A stretch of 64,000 nucleotides of DNA from Anastatus disparis (GCA_017163975.1 JAFFSR010000083.1:186001-250000); one strand, 5' to 3'. Shown: positions 37,561-50,200, counted from the stretch's first letter. Notes: generated from the sequence alone by a model not told the origin. Numbers and translations are program-made.

Positions 37561-37614
37561 TTACATTGAAGTTGATGGTGATTATTTTGTATATTTAAAT
37601 ACATACATTATTCT

Positions 37615-37855
37615 ATTGTGGGAGGGCAGTGGAGGGGTCGTGGGGGTGCCGTGGGTGTTCCGTGGGGGTGCCATGGAGGGGTGCGGGGGGGTGTGGAGGG
37701 GTGTGGGGGGGTGTGGAGGGGTGTGGAGAGTACTTACAATAAAAGCAACAATGAAAAATATCGTAATATTTTAAGCAATTTTACGTTATTTTGTGGAGGG
37801 TCGTGGGGGTGCCGTGGGGGTGCTGTGGAGGGGTGTGGGGGGTCCGAGGGTTAAT
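37615..37855 (+). repeat. G-rich minisatellite (GTGGAGGGGTGTGGGGGG)
   Basis: Two blocks, about 37618-37733 and 37790-37850, are made of GTGGAGGGG, GTGCCGTGG and GTGTGGGGGG units in an otherwise AT-rich region. The plus strand has many G-runs with short loops, so G-quadruplex formation is plausible. ORFs with GGVWRGVGG repeats are products of the repeat. They lie in the loop of the nested foldback. Confidence 0.85.
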
Positions 37856-37879
37856 TTTTAATATAACTATATAATATAG

Positions 37880-37881
37880 GT

Positions 37882-37945
<64 letters not shown>
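37880..37945. repeat. (TA)n microsatellite in the foldback loop
   Basis: A run of about 33 TA dinucleotides. A GC-richer hairpin follows: GGGCTTTGTTCCAAATGCTC near 37964 pairs with a segment near 38030-38052. Confidence 0.9.
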
Positions 37946-37947
<2 letters not shown>

Positions 37948-38171
37948 CACATTAGTAATGCATGGGCTTTGTTCCAAATGCTCGGGATATATATATATAA
38001 ATTTTGCGAATAAGGCGTGCGCAATCCCCAGAAGCATCTGGAACAAAGCCGATGTATTAAAAAAGTACAAAAAAAAGATACTCTTGCGTCTTTTGTGCCA
38101 GACGATTGTGAGAACTTTGATAATAACGGATTTCACTTTGTTAAAAATCACCACTGCCAACTTCTCTGTAA

Positions 38172-38968
38172 TCCTTCGAGTCACAAAAGCAAACATTCGA
38201 GAACCAACATTTTAATTCTGGCAGGTAAGATGGAAATATTTAATCCTTTACTATGAATTTTATAGATTGAAATTATTTTTATAATACTTTTAAACATGAT
38301 TAAAAGTATTATTTATAAATAAATTAAAAGTATTAATTTGTTAAGTATTAACTAAATTGCTCCGTTTTTTAATAAAATTTATTATAATTGAAAATAGACT
38401 AAAAATAAATGCGAAAAGAATTTTTTTCCAATCAACTTATTATTTCTTAATGAAGAGAATAATATTTTTAATTTAATCAATTCTGAATATATATTCCAAC
38501 CATATAAATTTTTATTATCATAGACGATCTTAGGCTACTATTCATAGACCTAACTCAAGTAGCGGTTGTGACTTGAACCTAATTTTGTCTTTGTCTCTCC
38601 ATGATAAGAATAAACGACAGATGATACAACCGTTACTTGATCTAATAGCTACACTGGAAAAAAAATTTATTAGTAACAAAAAAATATTAATTTTATCGAA
38701 TATATTCTTTCAGGCAATCGGTGAAATTTTTTTTTATCAATATCATTTATTCCGTTAGTGAAAATAAAATTTTTAAATATCAATAAAATTTTTCTCAACA
38801 TACATAAGATATTTCTTGAACTTAAGAAAATGTCATACTGGATCAATTTTATTTTAAATTTATATCTCGTAATGTCAAAATAAAAATTAAGTTAAATAAT
38901 TAAAATAAAATTTTTTCCTCCAATAAAATATTTTTATGCATATAAAAAATATTGCGTATTAATTAATT
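38172..38968. repeat. right arm of the nested 2.2-kb foldback
   Basis: This is the inverted partner of 36784-37560. The loop-side end, 38017-38224 on the plus strand, is open and encodes a Cys/His-bearing segment (CENF, HHCQLLC) followed by CAG-GTAAG at 38222-38229. It could be a captured exon or a piece of a transposase. I do not recognise the protein. Confidence 0.75.
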
Positions 38969-39724
38969 TCTGCGTTCCAAATAGAAGTAACTATTCATTA
39001 AATAAATATTATCTTTCTTAAAAAATATACCTGAATTTTTCAAGCCTGAAAAATATTTTTTTGTAAAAGAATATATTATTTTGAAAACATGAAACATCAC
39101 TTTTAAGCATAGAAATAATTTTTCACAAGTAAATTTAAAATATTATTTCAAATTAATGTTTCAACAAATTTAAGTTTTTTTTTGCAATATAAATTTCAGT
39201 TTTTTTTAATTACTGAAACTCTTTTGATCCAAAAAATTATTTTTTTATTCAAAGAAATATTTCTTTAAAAGAGTTAAATAATGATTTTAATTAAAATTTA
39301 TTTTTTGTAATTATGTTTATAAATAATTGTTGTGAAATTTTTTTTTATTGAAATGTACGTTTTGAATCAAAATAATAATTACTTTATTATAATGAGAAAA
39401 TGTTTGAGGTTTTTCAGTTTTATTTTCTTCATTCTGACAATTATTTTTTTTCAATTCAAAATCCTTTTTGTAATGTAGAGAAATGTAATCAATTACACGG
39501 CTTTTCTGCACCAACAAGCATTCTATTGTTGAAAAGAGATAGGTTTATCGAAGTTATGAACTAATTTGTTTAATTAAAAAATGACGTCTTTGAATTAAAA
39601 AAATATTTGATGTAAAAATTTTTTTCATTTTTATATAAAAATTATTTTAAATAAATAATACATTTTTTCAATAAAAAAATATAGGATTGTTTTAAAAAAA
39701 GTTTTACTGAGTTTTAGATAGATA
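38969..39724. other. gene-free AT-rich spacer
   Basis: A/T-rich sequence with many short A and T runs. No gene, RNA or clear repeat is seen. Confidence 0.5.
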
Positions 39725-41372
39725 TTGGGTTTGGAAATTTGCTTGTCAGCGCCATCGCGTGGCCCTTTGGTAAGCTGTGAGAGAAGGATACTGCTCGAGA
39801 ATTACATCGGTTGCATACGAAAATTGTAGTATTTTGTAATTTTTTAATTAAATAGTATAAAAAAAGATAAAAAAATTAGTTCGCATAGGATGAAGGAAAC
39901 ATGAAGAATTTATGTAGAAAAAATCGCGCATGTTATAGTGTACATAAATGAAACAGTCGAGTTTATAAAAATTTTGACGGCTTTTTCTATCTGACAATGT
40001 TTACATTTTTAACCATTCTAAAGCAGTATCTGAAGCTATAACCTATCGAAAAATGAACACCAAAACAATCATCTTTTGTAAATCATTTTGAATAAATTAT
40101 GCACTGGACATATATTTACCTTAAAACGATATGTCATAACCCGAGTAACCTTTTCACTTCGGCGTGCAGAGGGCCCGAAGTCGGTGCCGTATCACCCTCA
40201 GTGGCACAAAAACTCTTGCCGAATTGTCGCCACAGTGGCACCACATCGGCGTGAGGCGTGGCGGCGAAACGGGGCCCTGGGAGGGCAGCCGAATCTAGCT
40301 TATAAAATCATAGAATTGAACGTAATTTATGTACAATTATTTATATAAAAAACAGCTGATTTCCAATGGTAACCGATCGATTGATTGTTCAAGCAACTGT
40401 CTACTTTTTAAAATAGTTTTCATTAGTAAAAAAATTTAAGTAACTTGAGTTATTCGAGTTATTTGAGTAACTCGAGTTATCCAAGTGATTCGAATTATTC
40501 GAGTAACACTAGTTATTCGAGTTCATATTTTTGTTGGGTACCTAACTCGAACTTGAAGAAAAAATTACTCGCGAGTACTCGACAATCGAGTACTCACACT
40601 TGAAGGCGTATTCGAGTTTTCGTTCCAAGTACTCGAAAAAAAATGAATTACTCGAGTACTCGAAAAAAATATGAATTTTCTCAATTCACTTGAGTACTCG
40701 AAAAAATATGAATTACTCGAGTACTCGAGAAAATATAAATTACTCGACAAAATATGAAGAACTTGAGTTACTCGAATAACTAGTCAATTTATCAATTATA
40801 TTATCTGTGGTAATTAGTTCTCATTTCCACGAGAATAATCAGTTTTTTATTATGTTTTTATCAATTGGTTTTAGGTTGTATTTGTCCGTGTATGCGGGCG
40901 GAATTTCGGAATCAATTTTTAACGAGTTCAGGTCGAGGACAAAGAAAATCATTTTTATTAATTCAATCACTCATTTTTAATTTTCAATTAAATAAAAGTT
41001 TTACCATAGCATGAAAATACAATAAAGAATATTTCGAGGTTATGTAAGATACACATCGATGTTATGACAAAATCTATACAATTTTCGGCTAGCCATCATA
41101 GGACCACGCTTGTCACCACGCCTCACCCATTCGGTGGCCCGACTTCGGCAGCCGAAGGTGGCCCAACTGAGAGAAGTTGGTTGCCGTAATAAAAAGGTTA
41201 CTCGGGAAAGTTATGTTTAACATAATCAAATAATTACATTTTTATTTATTTACTTCATAAAAAATTTTACAAATACACAAGATTAAATAGGGTACGCAAT
41301 ATAATCCTTCTCTCACAGCTTACCAAAGGGCCACGTGGTGGCGCTGGCAAGCCAATTTCCAAACCCAATAGA
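39725..41372. mobile_element. 1.65-kb element with ~70-bp inverted ends, GC-rich subterminal blocks
   Basis: The left end reads TATTGGGTTTGGAAATTTGC and the right end is its inverted copy. Both include GTGGCCCTTTGGTAAGCTGT and end near AGAGAAGGAT. Further in, GC-rich blocks at 40135-40300 and 41095-41205 share CCCGAGTAACCTTTT, GGCGTGAGGCGTGG-type sequence and GGGCCCGAAGTC variants, again inverted. Both flanks carry AGATAGATATT, a possible target duplication. No transposase is seen. The interior holds a minisatellite. Confidence 0.7.
40440..40790. repeat. ACTCGAGTT / TCGAGTACTCGA minisatellite
   Basis: Imperfect copies of a ~9-10 bp unit (TTACTCGAG, AGTACTCGA, TTATTCGAG) with inserted AAAATATGA spacers. 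The unit is nearly palindromic around CTCGAG, so the array can pair with itself. The minus-strand ORF with repeated FLEYSS residues is a product of the repeat. Confidence 0.85.
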
Positions 41373-42382
41373 GAGATAGATATTATTTTATTTTGTATAA
41401 GAGTACAAAAACGTGCAATACAATTTGTAAATATAAAAACAATAAATATTGCACAAAATGCTATAAAAAAGTATAAATGTAAATATTGCACAATTAATAT
41501 CACAGTCAGTCACTAAATCTAATAATACTGAATAAGTAAGTCACAAACAAAAATAATTGAAAGTGATATCACAGAGTAATCATAAAATACACGCAATATA
41601 AATAAAAATAATCATATAAATAAAAATCAGTCATACAATATCTATCAGCCACAATATTAAAATTTAAAAGAAATAAATATAATACATAATAAAATAAAAT
41701 AACAAGCGTACGCAATAGCATGAAACGCAGTCAAAAATAAAATCAAATAAAAAATTTTACTCACCAACCATTCAGCCAACACTCATACAATAAATACACT
41801 CACACCTTAAACCTATATACAGGACGTTACAAAAATAAATTAAATAAATTAACATAAATAAATAGTAAAAAAATATTAATCTAGGTCGAGCAAGTACCCT
41901 CTCACCGATGCTTTGAACCTGCAGAGAGGTGGGAGATGTTTAATCTCAGCAGGCACGGAGTTCCAAAAATGCGCACCTTGAACTTGGAAGGAATTCCTTC
42001 CAGTCTCAGTGCGCATAAAGGGCACCGCAAGATCCTTAGTCTCTCCCCTAGTAGCCGCCCTAGGTACACGTCTAATGAAGAGATTCACTAAATGCTCCAG
42101 AGTATTCATGCGCACGATTTTGTACACAAGCACAGACAAAAAATACTGTCTCCTCGAATCAGTGCGCAGCCAACCCAACGCAGTTCTATAAGGAGAGACA
42201 TGATCACCCATTACATATCTCACACATGAATTTTGTAATCTCTGTATTCGTCTTCTCAACTCCTGAGAAGCATCGAGCAGAACTACTGAACAATAATCAA
42301 GATGTGGAAACAGCAGGGTGGTTGCGAGCTGTTTACGCAGAGTCTCCGTGGTGTACTGACAGAAAAACCGCACTTTGAACAC
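41373..42382 (-). pseudogene. 5'-truncated non-LTR retrotransposon (RT C-terminal domain)
   Basis: The minus-strand ORF 41876-42382 (168 aa) is the C-terminal end of a LINE reverse transcriptase of the Jockey/CR1 type. It has FPHLDYCSVVL followed by LQRIQNS-like LQRLQNSCVRYV, then FRxxTxR-like spacing and an FxxQGAHFWNSVP segment typical of this end. The reverse transcriptase palm and the endonuclease are missing, so the copy is 5' truncated, as usual for LINEs. The 3' UTR (41385-41875) is A-rich on the plus strand, and the tail at about 41373-41400 reads AAAATAAAATAAT on the minus strand. It sits next to the right end of the 39725-41372 element. Confidence 0.85.
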
Positions 42383-42806
42383 TATTTTGGAAGTAACTAA
42401 TTTTTTAAAGTTAACAAGATATTTTTCTAAATTCGAACATTTTTTTTCGAATTTAATATTTTACCAAAGAATATTTAAAAGTTTTTTTTTATTCTAAAAA
42501 TTATTTCATGAATTTAAAAATGATTTTTCTTTGACCCAAAGAAATTCATTTCTTCGCACCGTATTTCTTCCATTGAAAAACACCTTCTTTAAAGTTAAAA
42601 AAACTTTTTACGCTGTGTAGTTACGAATTGCGTGAAATTCCGTGATAAAAAAAACATTTTCACATACTAATTTAATATAATTTCAAAACAATGTCTAATT
42701 ACTATTTTCATAGTGAAAAATAAGGCTTCCTTTTTTTTGAACATTCTGCAGTTAAAAATAAAATTTCATTTCGTTAATATGAAAGGACAAAGATGAGCCA
42801 CCTGCT
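42383..42806. other. gene-free AT-rich spacer
   Basis: AT-rich sequence with long T runs between the LINE and the next TTAA-flanked element. No gene is seen. Confidence 0.5.
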
Positions 42807-42810
42807 TTAA

Positions 42811-43213
42811 CGGCATGTCGGAGCTGCAGCAATCGAGTTTTGCTTTTTTTATTTTATCAATATCTTTTTAAATTCTTAAATTAAACAAATATAATGACTT
42901 GTCCGCACTAAAGCTATATTTATACAATAATTTTTGTTAAAATAAAAAATCATTCGGACTTGTTATTTTTTTATGAGCTTGGATTGGAAATTAGATATCA
43001 AACTCGACAAACCTAACCTTAAAATACGACATATTGAAAGTTTTTATTATAACTTTGTATGTATAATATTTTGGTGGATTTCTTGAGTTGTCCGCACTAG
43101 AGTTTAATCTTACAAATTTTTTCTTTGTAGCAAAGAAACTCAATTAAACGCATCGTTTATTCATAAGTTATGATTGGAAATATTATTAGAAGGCGGACAG
43201 CTTCGTCATGCTC
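42811..43213. mobile_element. TTAA-flanked element, GAGCATGACG family, second copy
   Basis: TTAA occurs at 42807-42810 and 43214-43217. Relative to 16419-17247 the copy is inverted. Its right end is CTTCGTCATGCTC and its left end CGGCATGTCGGAGCTG. The interior shares GACTTGTCCGCACTA-like and GAAATTAGATATCAAACT landmarks with the other copies. This copy has no nested foldback and so shows the compact size of about 400 bp. Confidence 0.8.
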
Positions 43214-43609
43214 TTAAGGTAAATTTAAAACAAACGTGCTTATTTTCTTTATTTATTTTAATATCTTACAAATAATACATGTTTTTGATTAACAATCATT
43301 GATTATTTTATTACTCACTAATGTCAAATTGTTTTTTTCTTTTATGCTATATTATGGAACAAATCAATAATTTATAAAAAAATTATATCTTTTTATTACT
43401 ATTTAGTTTTTGAATAACACTAATTTAAAAATTCATTTCATGGCACAATATATAATAAAGTTGAGATTTAGATTAGAAAAGGACTAAAGTAAATGACCTA
43501 TTATGAAACAAAATTTTTAAGGGTTTGCTTTATCGATCAAATATAGTTTAAAAATAAATTTCGTTTTTTTATCATATGAATAAATATCAGAATTGTTTGT
43601 AATCCCTAG

Positions 43610-43912
43610 CGGAAATTTAAAATGTTTAAAAATGTTTAAAACTGTTTAAAACTGTTTGAAACTGTTTATAGGTGCGAAATTAAGGAAATTTAAAACAGTT
43701 ATGAACAGTTTTAAACATTTTTAAACACTTTCAAAAAGTTTTGAAAAGTTTGAAATGATTTCAAACGGTGCTTAATAGTTTTGAATTTTTTATGTTAAAA
43801 AGTTATAGATTATTTTAAATATTCAAAATAGTTCAAAACAATTTTAAATCAATATGAACTATTTTTTATGAACTTAAACAGTTTTGAACGGTTTTAAACA
43901 GTTTTAAACACC
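43610..43912. repeat. AAACTGTTTAA minisatellite, left block
   Basis: Imperfect tandem copies of an ~11-bp unit, AAACTGTTTAA or GTTTAAAAATG, which reverses to its complement (TTAAACAGTTT) within the block. The unit is itself near-palindromic. The same repeat resumes at 44301-44600, on the other side of the inserted TTAA element. The region 43218-43609 before it is AT-rich with no gene. Confidence 0.8.
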
Positions 43913-43916
43913 TTAA

Positions 43917-44296
43917 GAGGAGGTCACGTAGCTCTGTCCTTTTCTAATCAAATAATTAATTTTTAGCTAAAAATAATAACTTTAGCAAGAAATAAAGAGA
44001 AAGCCGCATCTCGTATAAGGAAAAGCAAAATTTTCTTTAATAAAAAAAAATTCATTTTATTGCTTCGATTTCAAGAAAACCTTGAAAAACCAAATTGTTT
44101 ACCCTAACCTCTGTGTTTTAAGTTTTTCAAGGTTTTCTTGGAAACGAAGCGATGAAATTAATTTTTTCTCATCAATGAAGATATTGCTTTTTTTGATACA
44201 AAATGCGGCTTTCTCTTAATTTTTTGCTAAAATTATTAATTTTTGTAATAAAATTAATTCTTTGATTAGAAAAGGACAGATATACTCGACCTCCTC
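43917..44296. mobile_element. 380-bp TTAA-flanked foldback MITE (GAGGAGGTC ends)
   Basis: TTAA occurs at 43913-43916 and 44297-44300. The ends are GAGGAGGTCACGTAGCTCTG and an inverted GAGGAGGTCGAGTATATCTG; the fold continues through AGAGAAAGCCGCAT and GAAAACCTTGAAAAAC landmarks. It is inserted in the AAACTGTTTAA minisatellite, whose unit (TTTTAAAC) supplies TTAA-like targets. The MITE at 10920-11300 has related ends (TCTGTC..TCTAAT), so both belong to one superfamily. Confidence 0.9.
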
Positions 44297-44300
44297 TTAA

Positions 44301-44600
44301 ACAGTTTTAAACAGATATAAAAAGTTTTAAGAAGTTCGAAATGATTTCAAACAGTGTTTCATAATTTAGTGTTTGTAAAAATTTTCTTATATATATTAAA
44401 ATTTAGATAATATATACGAGAAAATGCTCACTTTAGTTTTAAATTATTCTGTATTGTTCAATACTGTTTAAAAATGTTTAAAACTGTTTATAACTGTTTT
44501 AAATGTCCCAAATTTCACATTTATAAACTATTTTGAACAGTTTTAAGCATTTTCAAACAGTTTTGAATGAATTTAAACTATTTCAAACAGTAATGCACAT
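44301..44600. repeat. AAACTGTTTAA minisatellite, right block
   Basis: Continuation of the block at 43610-43912 after the TTAA element, with the same unit in both orientations. Confidence 0.75.
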
Positions 44601-44735
44601 TTTATATTTCCACTAGGGATTGGAGATGTCATCTTCTCCTCTATTTTATTGCCAGTGGGTCTCTTGATCGCTGTGGACTAAAACCCGTGATTTCACCTTA
44701 CTCGTATAATTTTTATCAGTCAAGAAGAATTTGTA

Positions 44736-46990
44736 ATTGGTTTTTCCTGGTCTCCTAGTTCTATTTTACAGAGAAAAATTCAGAAAAACTTTTCCGAAAT
44801 TTTCTCCGGGATTAAGCTCCGGTCTACTGCAGCATGAGCCAAGAGCCTTAGTTCCTGCGCTACAACCGATTCTACTCATAGTTATGAACTTATTTTAAAT
44901 AAATGAGAATCGGAAGAGTGTAAATATGTATAAATTTTAAGAACAAGCCGAGAAAAATAATCCCTACTGTAAATATTGTATGAACTTTTATGTGAGATCT
45001 CATATAAAATCGCCTATGAAATCTCATATATATTTGTTGAATTTTGAAAATAAAATAAACATATGTAAGATCTCATGTCAGATCGCACATATATATATAT
45101 TTTATTTTAAAAATGTAATGAATATACATTTGATTTCATATGCAATCTCATAGGCGATTTCATGTGATATCTCATATGCAATCTCGTGTGCGATCTCATA
45201 TATGATCTCACATGGGATCTCTTATATATTTTATTTAATTTGACAAATTTAGAAAAGAAATTTATTACTTTTTTATTTTTTTTCGGCTTGTTATTTAAAT
45301 TTTGACAAATTCTGACATTAGCTATATTAATACCATTATTTTAGTTAAAATAGAAAAATCCTTTAGAGCTGTAATTTTTTTATGAACTTGAATCGCAAAT
45401 CATATATAAAAGTTGCCAAAACTAACCCCGAAATACTATAAATTGCTAATTTGTATATAACTTTTTAAGTATTTGGTAGATTTCTTTAGTTGTTTGCACT
45501 CAAATTGAATCCTACTAATTTTTTTACTAAAGTGAAACATAGACTTGGATCAGAAATATTATCAGGAGCGGGAAGCATCACCATGCCCTTAATTTATATA
45601 ATTACATTAATATTATAAATACGTATTCGCACACTAGAACATCATCATATTCAATAAATTTAGTAGAGTCATTAGACCCAATGTATCTTGCCCGGGGTTA
45701 GTAGTTCTAATTTTGGCCACTTCGTTTTTGCATGGTATTCCATGGCGTCATTTTCTAATTAAGGATCAGCTTTCATATAACTTTACCGATCGAAAATAGC
45801 TAAAAAGAATTTCGACAAATGTACATGCTTCCGTTTCTCATGTATTAAAGTGAATAGATATTTACAAGTGAAAGCAATTCTGATATGTATTTTTATTAAA
45901 AAAAAATTAAATTATATTTTTAGCTAATTTCGATCAGTAAAAAATGCCTGAAACCTCGTCTAAAACTGACTTTTAACATGTCAAATAGTATAATACTAAA
46001 ATATATGTATTACCTTACTTTTCACGTTTAGACTTACATTGTATACAAATATAATTCTTATTAAGAAAATTATGTGAATAGTCTGTATGAATATGATTAT
46101 ATATCATGGTTTGAAATTATATTCGAGCAAGATTTAAAAAATTTTTCAGATTACGGTAGATTCACGACTGAATTAGGAAAACAAGCAATAAGATTGCGAT
46201 GATACTCTAAAATAAAAGTAAAATCAATAATTCTTGAGTTATAAAAACCTATATTATTTAAATCTGTATGATGCAATCGTGAACGATATGTAAAAATAAT
46301 TCATCAGTATGATAAAAAAAGATATTAAGTACTAAGTCACTGTCGGTTTATTAAAGCTGCAACTGTTTTTACGGCTACATGCAAATTGTGTAACTATTGG
46401 TAAGACGTGTTATGCCGAAAATCTAAATCAGATACAGCGTGCGTCATAAAACGACACTACCTATTGATTAGAAAAACTGCCATTAATTAGTGAACTCACC
46501 CTGAGCCTCGTATACATGATTTCGTCTGCGATATGAAATAAGTATCTTAATTTGTGAATACACAAATTCTGAACAAACCTTTGTATACGAACGGCATCGC
46601 TCCAGACCTCACTGAAAAGTGATGGACTTCTCGAGTGTAAAAGGTGATATACATAATTGTAGTGACTAGTATCTTAACTATCATTTGTAAATAACGTCTA
46701 AATCTTCGTAAAAAATTTGTTTGTTTCTATTATTATTCAATCGCCAAGAATAATTATGCTCGAATATAGTTTAAAACCATAATCCATAATAGCTTGCTTT
46801 AGATAACGATTGTTTTGTAGATGTAGTGTAGAATCATTTAATTGTTATTTCATTTATATGTATAAACAAATTGAATTACAGACCAAAATTTAGATTTTAG
46901 ATTTTTTGACATTGATTACAACTATAAGTGTAGAAAAAATCAAATTTCTTTGCACACGAGATCTCACGTGAGATCTCATGTGAGATCTTT
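44736..46990. repeat. right arm of the 13-kb inverted-repeat structure
   Basis: Inverted partner of 33964-36745. It includes the tRNA-like head (44736-44880), CCCTACTG at 44964, two GAGATCTCA blocks (44990-45235 and 46955-46990) and the landmarks GAGCCTCGTATACATGATTT and TGTGAATACACAAATT. Compared with the left arm it lacks about 600 bp around the left position 35230-35500 and has an extra ~85 bp near 46595-46680. No gene. Confidence 0.8.
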
Positions 46991-47264
46991 ATTTTTTCAT
47001 AATTTATACATCACCCATCTAAATATACAATAACATTTTGAAGAACAATTAATTTAATTTTTGGTCAAGAAATAATTTTACATATTGAATAATGTTAACA
47101 GTCCAAGAAATAATAAGACACGATCCACTTTGTACTGATAATTCATCACATTTGTTATTGCATTCTTACAGTAAAAGTGATTCAAATTTATAACGAACCA
47201 ATATTTAAATTTCATTTCCTATACATTGAATACAAAATTTATATACCTACACCATTTTCTTAGT

Positions 47265-50200
47265 TGTATCAGTTACAAAATGCAAATTAAAAATGCACTT
47301 CCACTTATATGCTAGAACTTTTTGTGTAATTTCATGAGAAAATTGTTGATTATTATTCAATTCATGTCAAACCGATTCCATTCACTAGGATATTGATTCA
47401 CAAATTGCTTAATGCTGATCTTCGACGTACTGAAATACAAAGAGGCATGAGTTCAGTTATATATATCACTGCCCTGTTGAAAATACTCAGGTGATAAATC
47501 TTTTGATTTTTTTCCCCAGGGTGACTATGAGAGAAAGTAAATTGAATACTGTGATATATATCAATCTCTATTATATGTTGATTGTAATTATTTGTTCAAA
47601 TTAATTCTAAGTTTTTATGCATAATTACATATAATTATTGCTGTCGCATTATCAATTCAATGAAAAATTTTCAGAAAATGTAAATTACGATAGCCAATTT
47701 CCATAAAATATTTATAATGTTCTTATTAATTATAATTTAATTAATAATTCACTTATTAATGTTTATTACTAATATAAAAATAATTAAATACATTGAAAAC
47801 ATATAAGAAGAATCAGGATTTATCATTTTCTGAAAGTGAACTTAATAATATCATCAGTAGATAATTTAATCTTAAAGAAATGATTAAATGAAATTTAAGT
47901 CAGTGTGTGATGTATACTCAATCTATATAAGATGCGATGTGAGAATTTAGCTATTCTAAATTATCAATAAAGTAAATTATTAATTCATTTATTATAACGT
48001 TGCCCGCTTCCGCATGCAACTTCGGTCTGCCAAAAAGAAACAAAAAAAGAATCTTTAATTTATTATACGGTGCCAGACAGACCTCCAACTAACTCGTCGG
48101 CAAGCATGAACCTCAGGCTTCTTTGGAACGGGAGGTGGGCGACCTCTAGTGGCAATTTCACTAAGCTGAAAGTTGGAGAGGTGTGCACACAAAAAAAATA
48201 ATTTCTACTTATCTAAAAACTCAAATTTTTGGAATTTAACCTTTAGCTGGCAGGAGGGTACTATAGTACCCCATGCTCTTTCTTATCAAATTTTGAAACA
48301 AAACCCTAGTTGCTGTGAGATTATCAGCTGGCGTACGTAATTTAACTTAATTTTACTAAAATCAATTTTTTATTTAATCTTAAATTTTTCATAAGCTTTT
48401 CTTAATTATTTTTCACTGTTTTTCAATTCAGAAATTCATGTTGTTCATTGTTTTAATTACATTAGTTTATTTTTTATGTTAATTCTTTGTATTGGACTTG
48501 TTGAATCACGCGGGGTACTACCCCATGATTAATAAAATTTTTGTCAAACCAAAATCAAATTTTTCTGTACAAGGTTAGCTGGTCGACGCCGGCTGCAAGG
48601 AAACGCAAAGGAATCAGGTCGATGAAATCCCCCTCTGAAAATCTCTATCTTCACAGTCAACTCTGCTATTCTCTCAGCACGCTCCAAGGTCTTTCTTCAG
48701 CTCTAAGATCACGTACAAAAAAAGGAACCTCAAGACCATAACCTTTGAAATCCTCTAAGCGATTAAAAAGCTCTGACACGGCACGAGGATAGCAATCAAG
48801 TGTCTTGCACGATGGTCGCTTCCTTCGTCTCAAGTCCTCTCCCTTCTTCTTTACAATCTTATGTCTTCTTCTATGTTCTTCTTATCCAGTCAATAATTAC
48901 TTCTCTAATTTGTTGCTTTTTCATTGGTTGATCTCGTTTCCGGTCTCTAAACGCAAGTCTTCGACATGTGCGCCACCTTTAATGAGAGAGATTCAAGTCT
49001 CTTTGTATGTTCTCTCTTCGCTTTTTCTTCTCTTATCTCTTTCGTATATATAAATTCTGAGAGAGAGAGAGAGTACATTCATGTAGAGGCCTTGTATATA
49101 TAGATATACTATGTATAGACGTGCATGTCTACAGCGTACATCTCTTTAAGCAAAGAGAAGGAAGTGGTAATATCCCCTCTCTACGCTCTCCTCATCTATT
49201 TCTGTTATATTTTGCCTCCCTCTTTTTCTGTGCGCGAGAAGACAGCGCGCGCTTCTGCTGCTTCCACGTAGTACCGGGAAATTTAAACAAAAAAAATATC
49301 TATCTATTAATTACTTTATTTAATTTATTAAAGATGCGCCCGGGTCGGTGGGTGCACCGATGGTGTGTCTGAGCATGCTTGCGTGGTCGTAAAATTTTTA
49401 ATTGTTACAAAAAAAAATTTTTAATTGGACGTACGACGTCACAAAGAATATGAACATTTACCTGTTATTCGCATCTATATTATAATATTCCTTACCTGCA
49501 CTGATATAAAAAAATGCTCGCTCGAAAGATTTTGAATATACTTAAAAAATATTATGTTATGATTAAAATATAGATTATTAAAATCTTCATATACCGTATA
49601 TTTAAAAATTCAATACTAATATGTAAAACTGTAAAAACATATATTAAAATTATTGAATTATGTTTACTTTAATGGAGTTTACAGAACAAGAAAATAATTT
49701 GCATTTTACATTGTCATCTTCGATTAGATTTCATTTAATCAGTTCTTTTAAGATTAAAGTATTTACTGATGTTATTATTAAGTTCAGTTTTAAAAAATGA
49801 ATAATTCTAATTCTGGTTATATTTTTTAAATGTATTTAAATATTTTTATATTAATAATAAACATTATAATTCTATGGAAATTGGTTATCGTGATTTAAAT
49901 TTTCTTAAAATTTGTCATTGTTTCGAATGATGTGACAGCAATAATTTTATGTAGTTATGTATAAAAACTTAGAATTAATTTAAACAAATAATTACAATCA
50001 ACATATAATAATGATTGATATGTATCAATATTTAATTTACTTTCTCTTATAGTCAACCTGGTGAAAAAAATCATGTGATTTATCATCTAATTAACTTTAA
50101 CAGGGCAGTGATATATAACTGAACTCATGTCTTTTTGTATCTCAGTACGTAGGAGATCAGTATTAGGCAATTTGTGAATCAATATCCTAGTGGATAAAAT

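Noticed and set aside
37517..37854. Gly/Trp-rich ORFs
   Set aside because: They are translations of the G-rich minisatellite.
37867..38196. 109-aa minus-strand ORF
   Set aside because: It has a long run of Tyr-Ile from the (TA)n tract and no conserved motif.
48541..49372. Three ORFs of 66-83 aa as host genes
   Set aside because: They overlap in different frames, lack motifs and lie in a low-complexity CT-rich insert.
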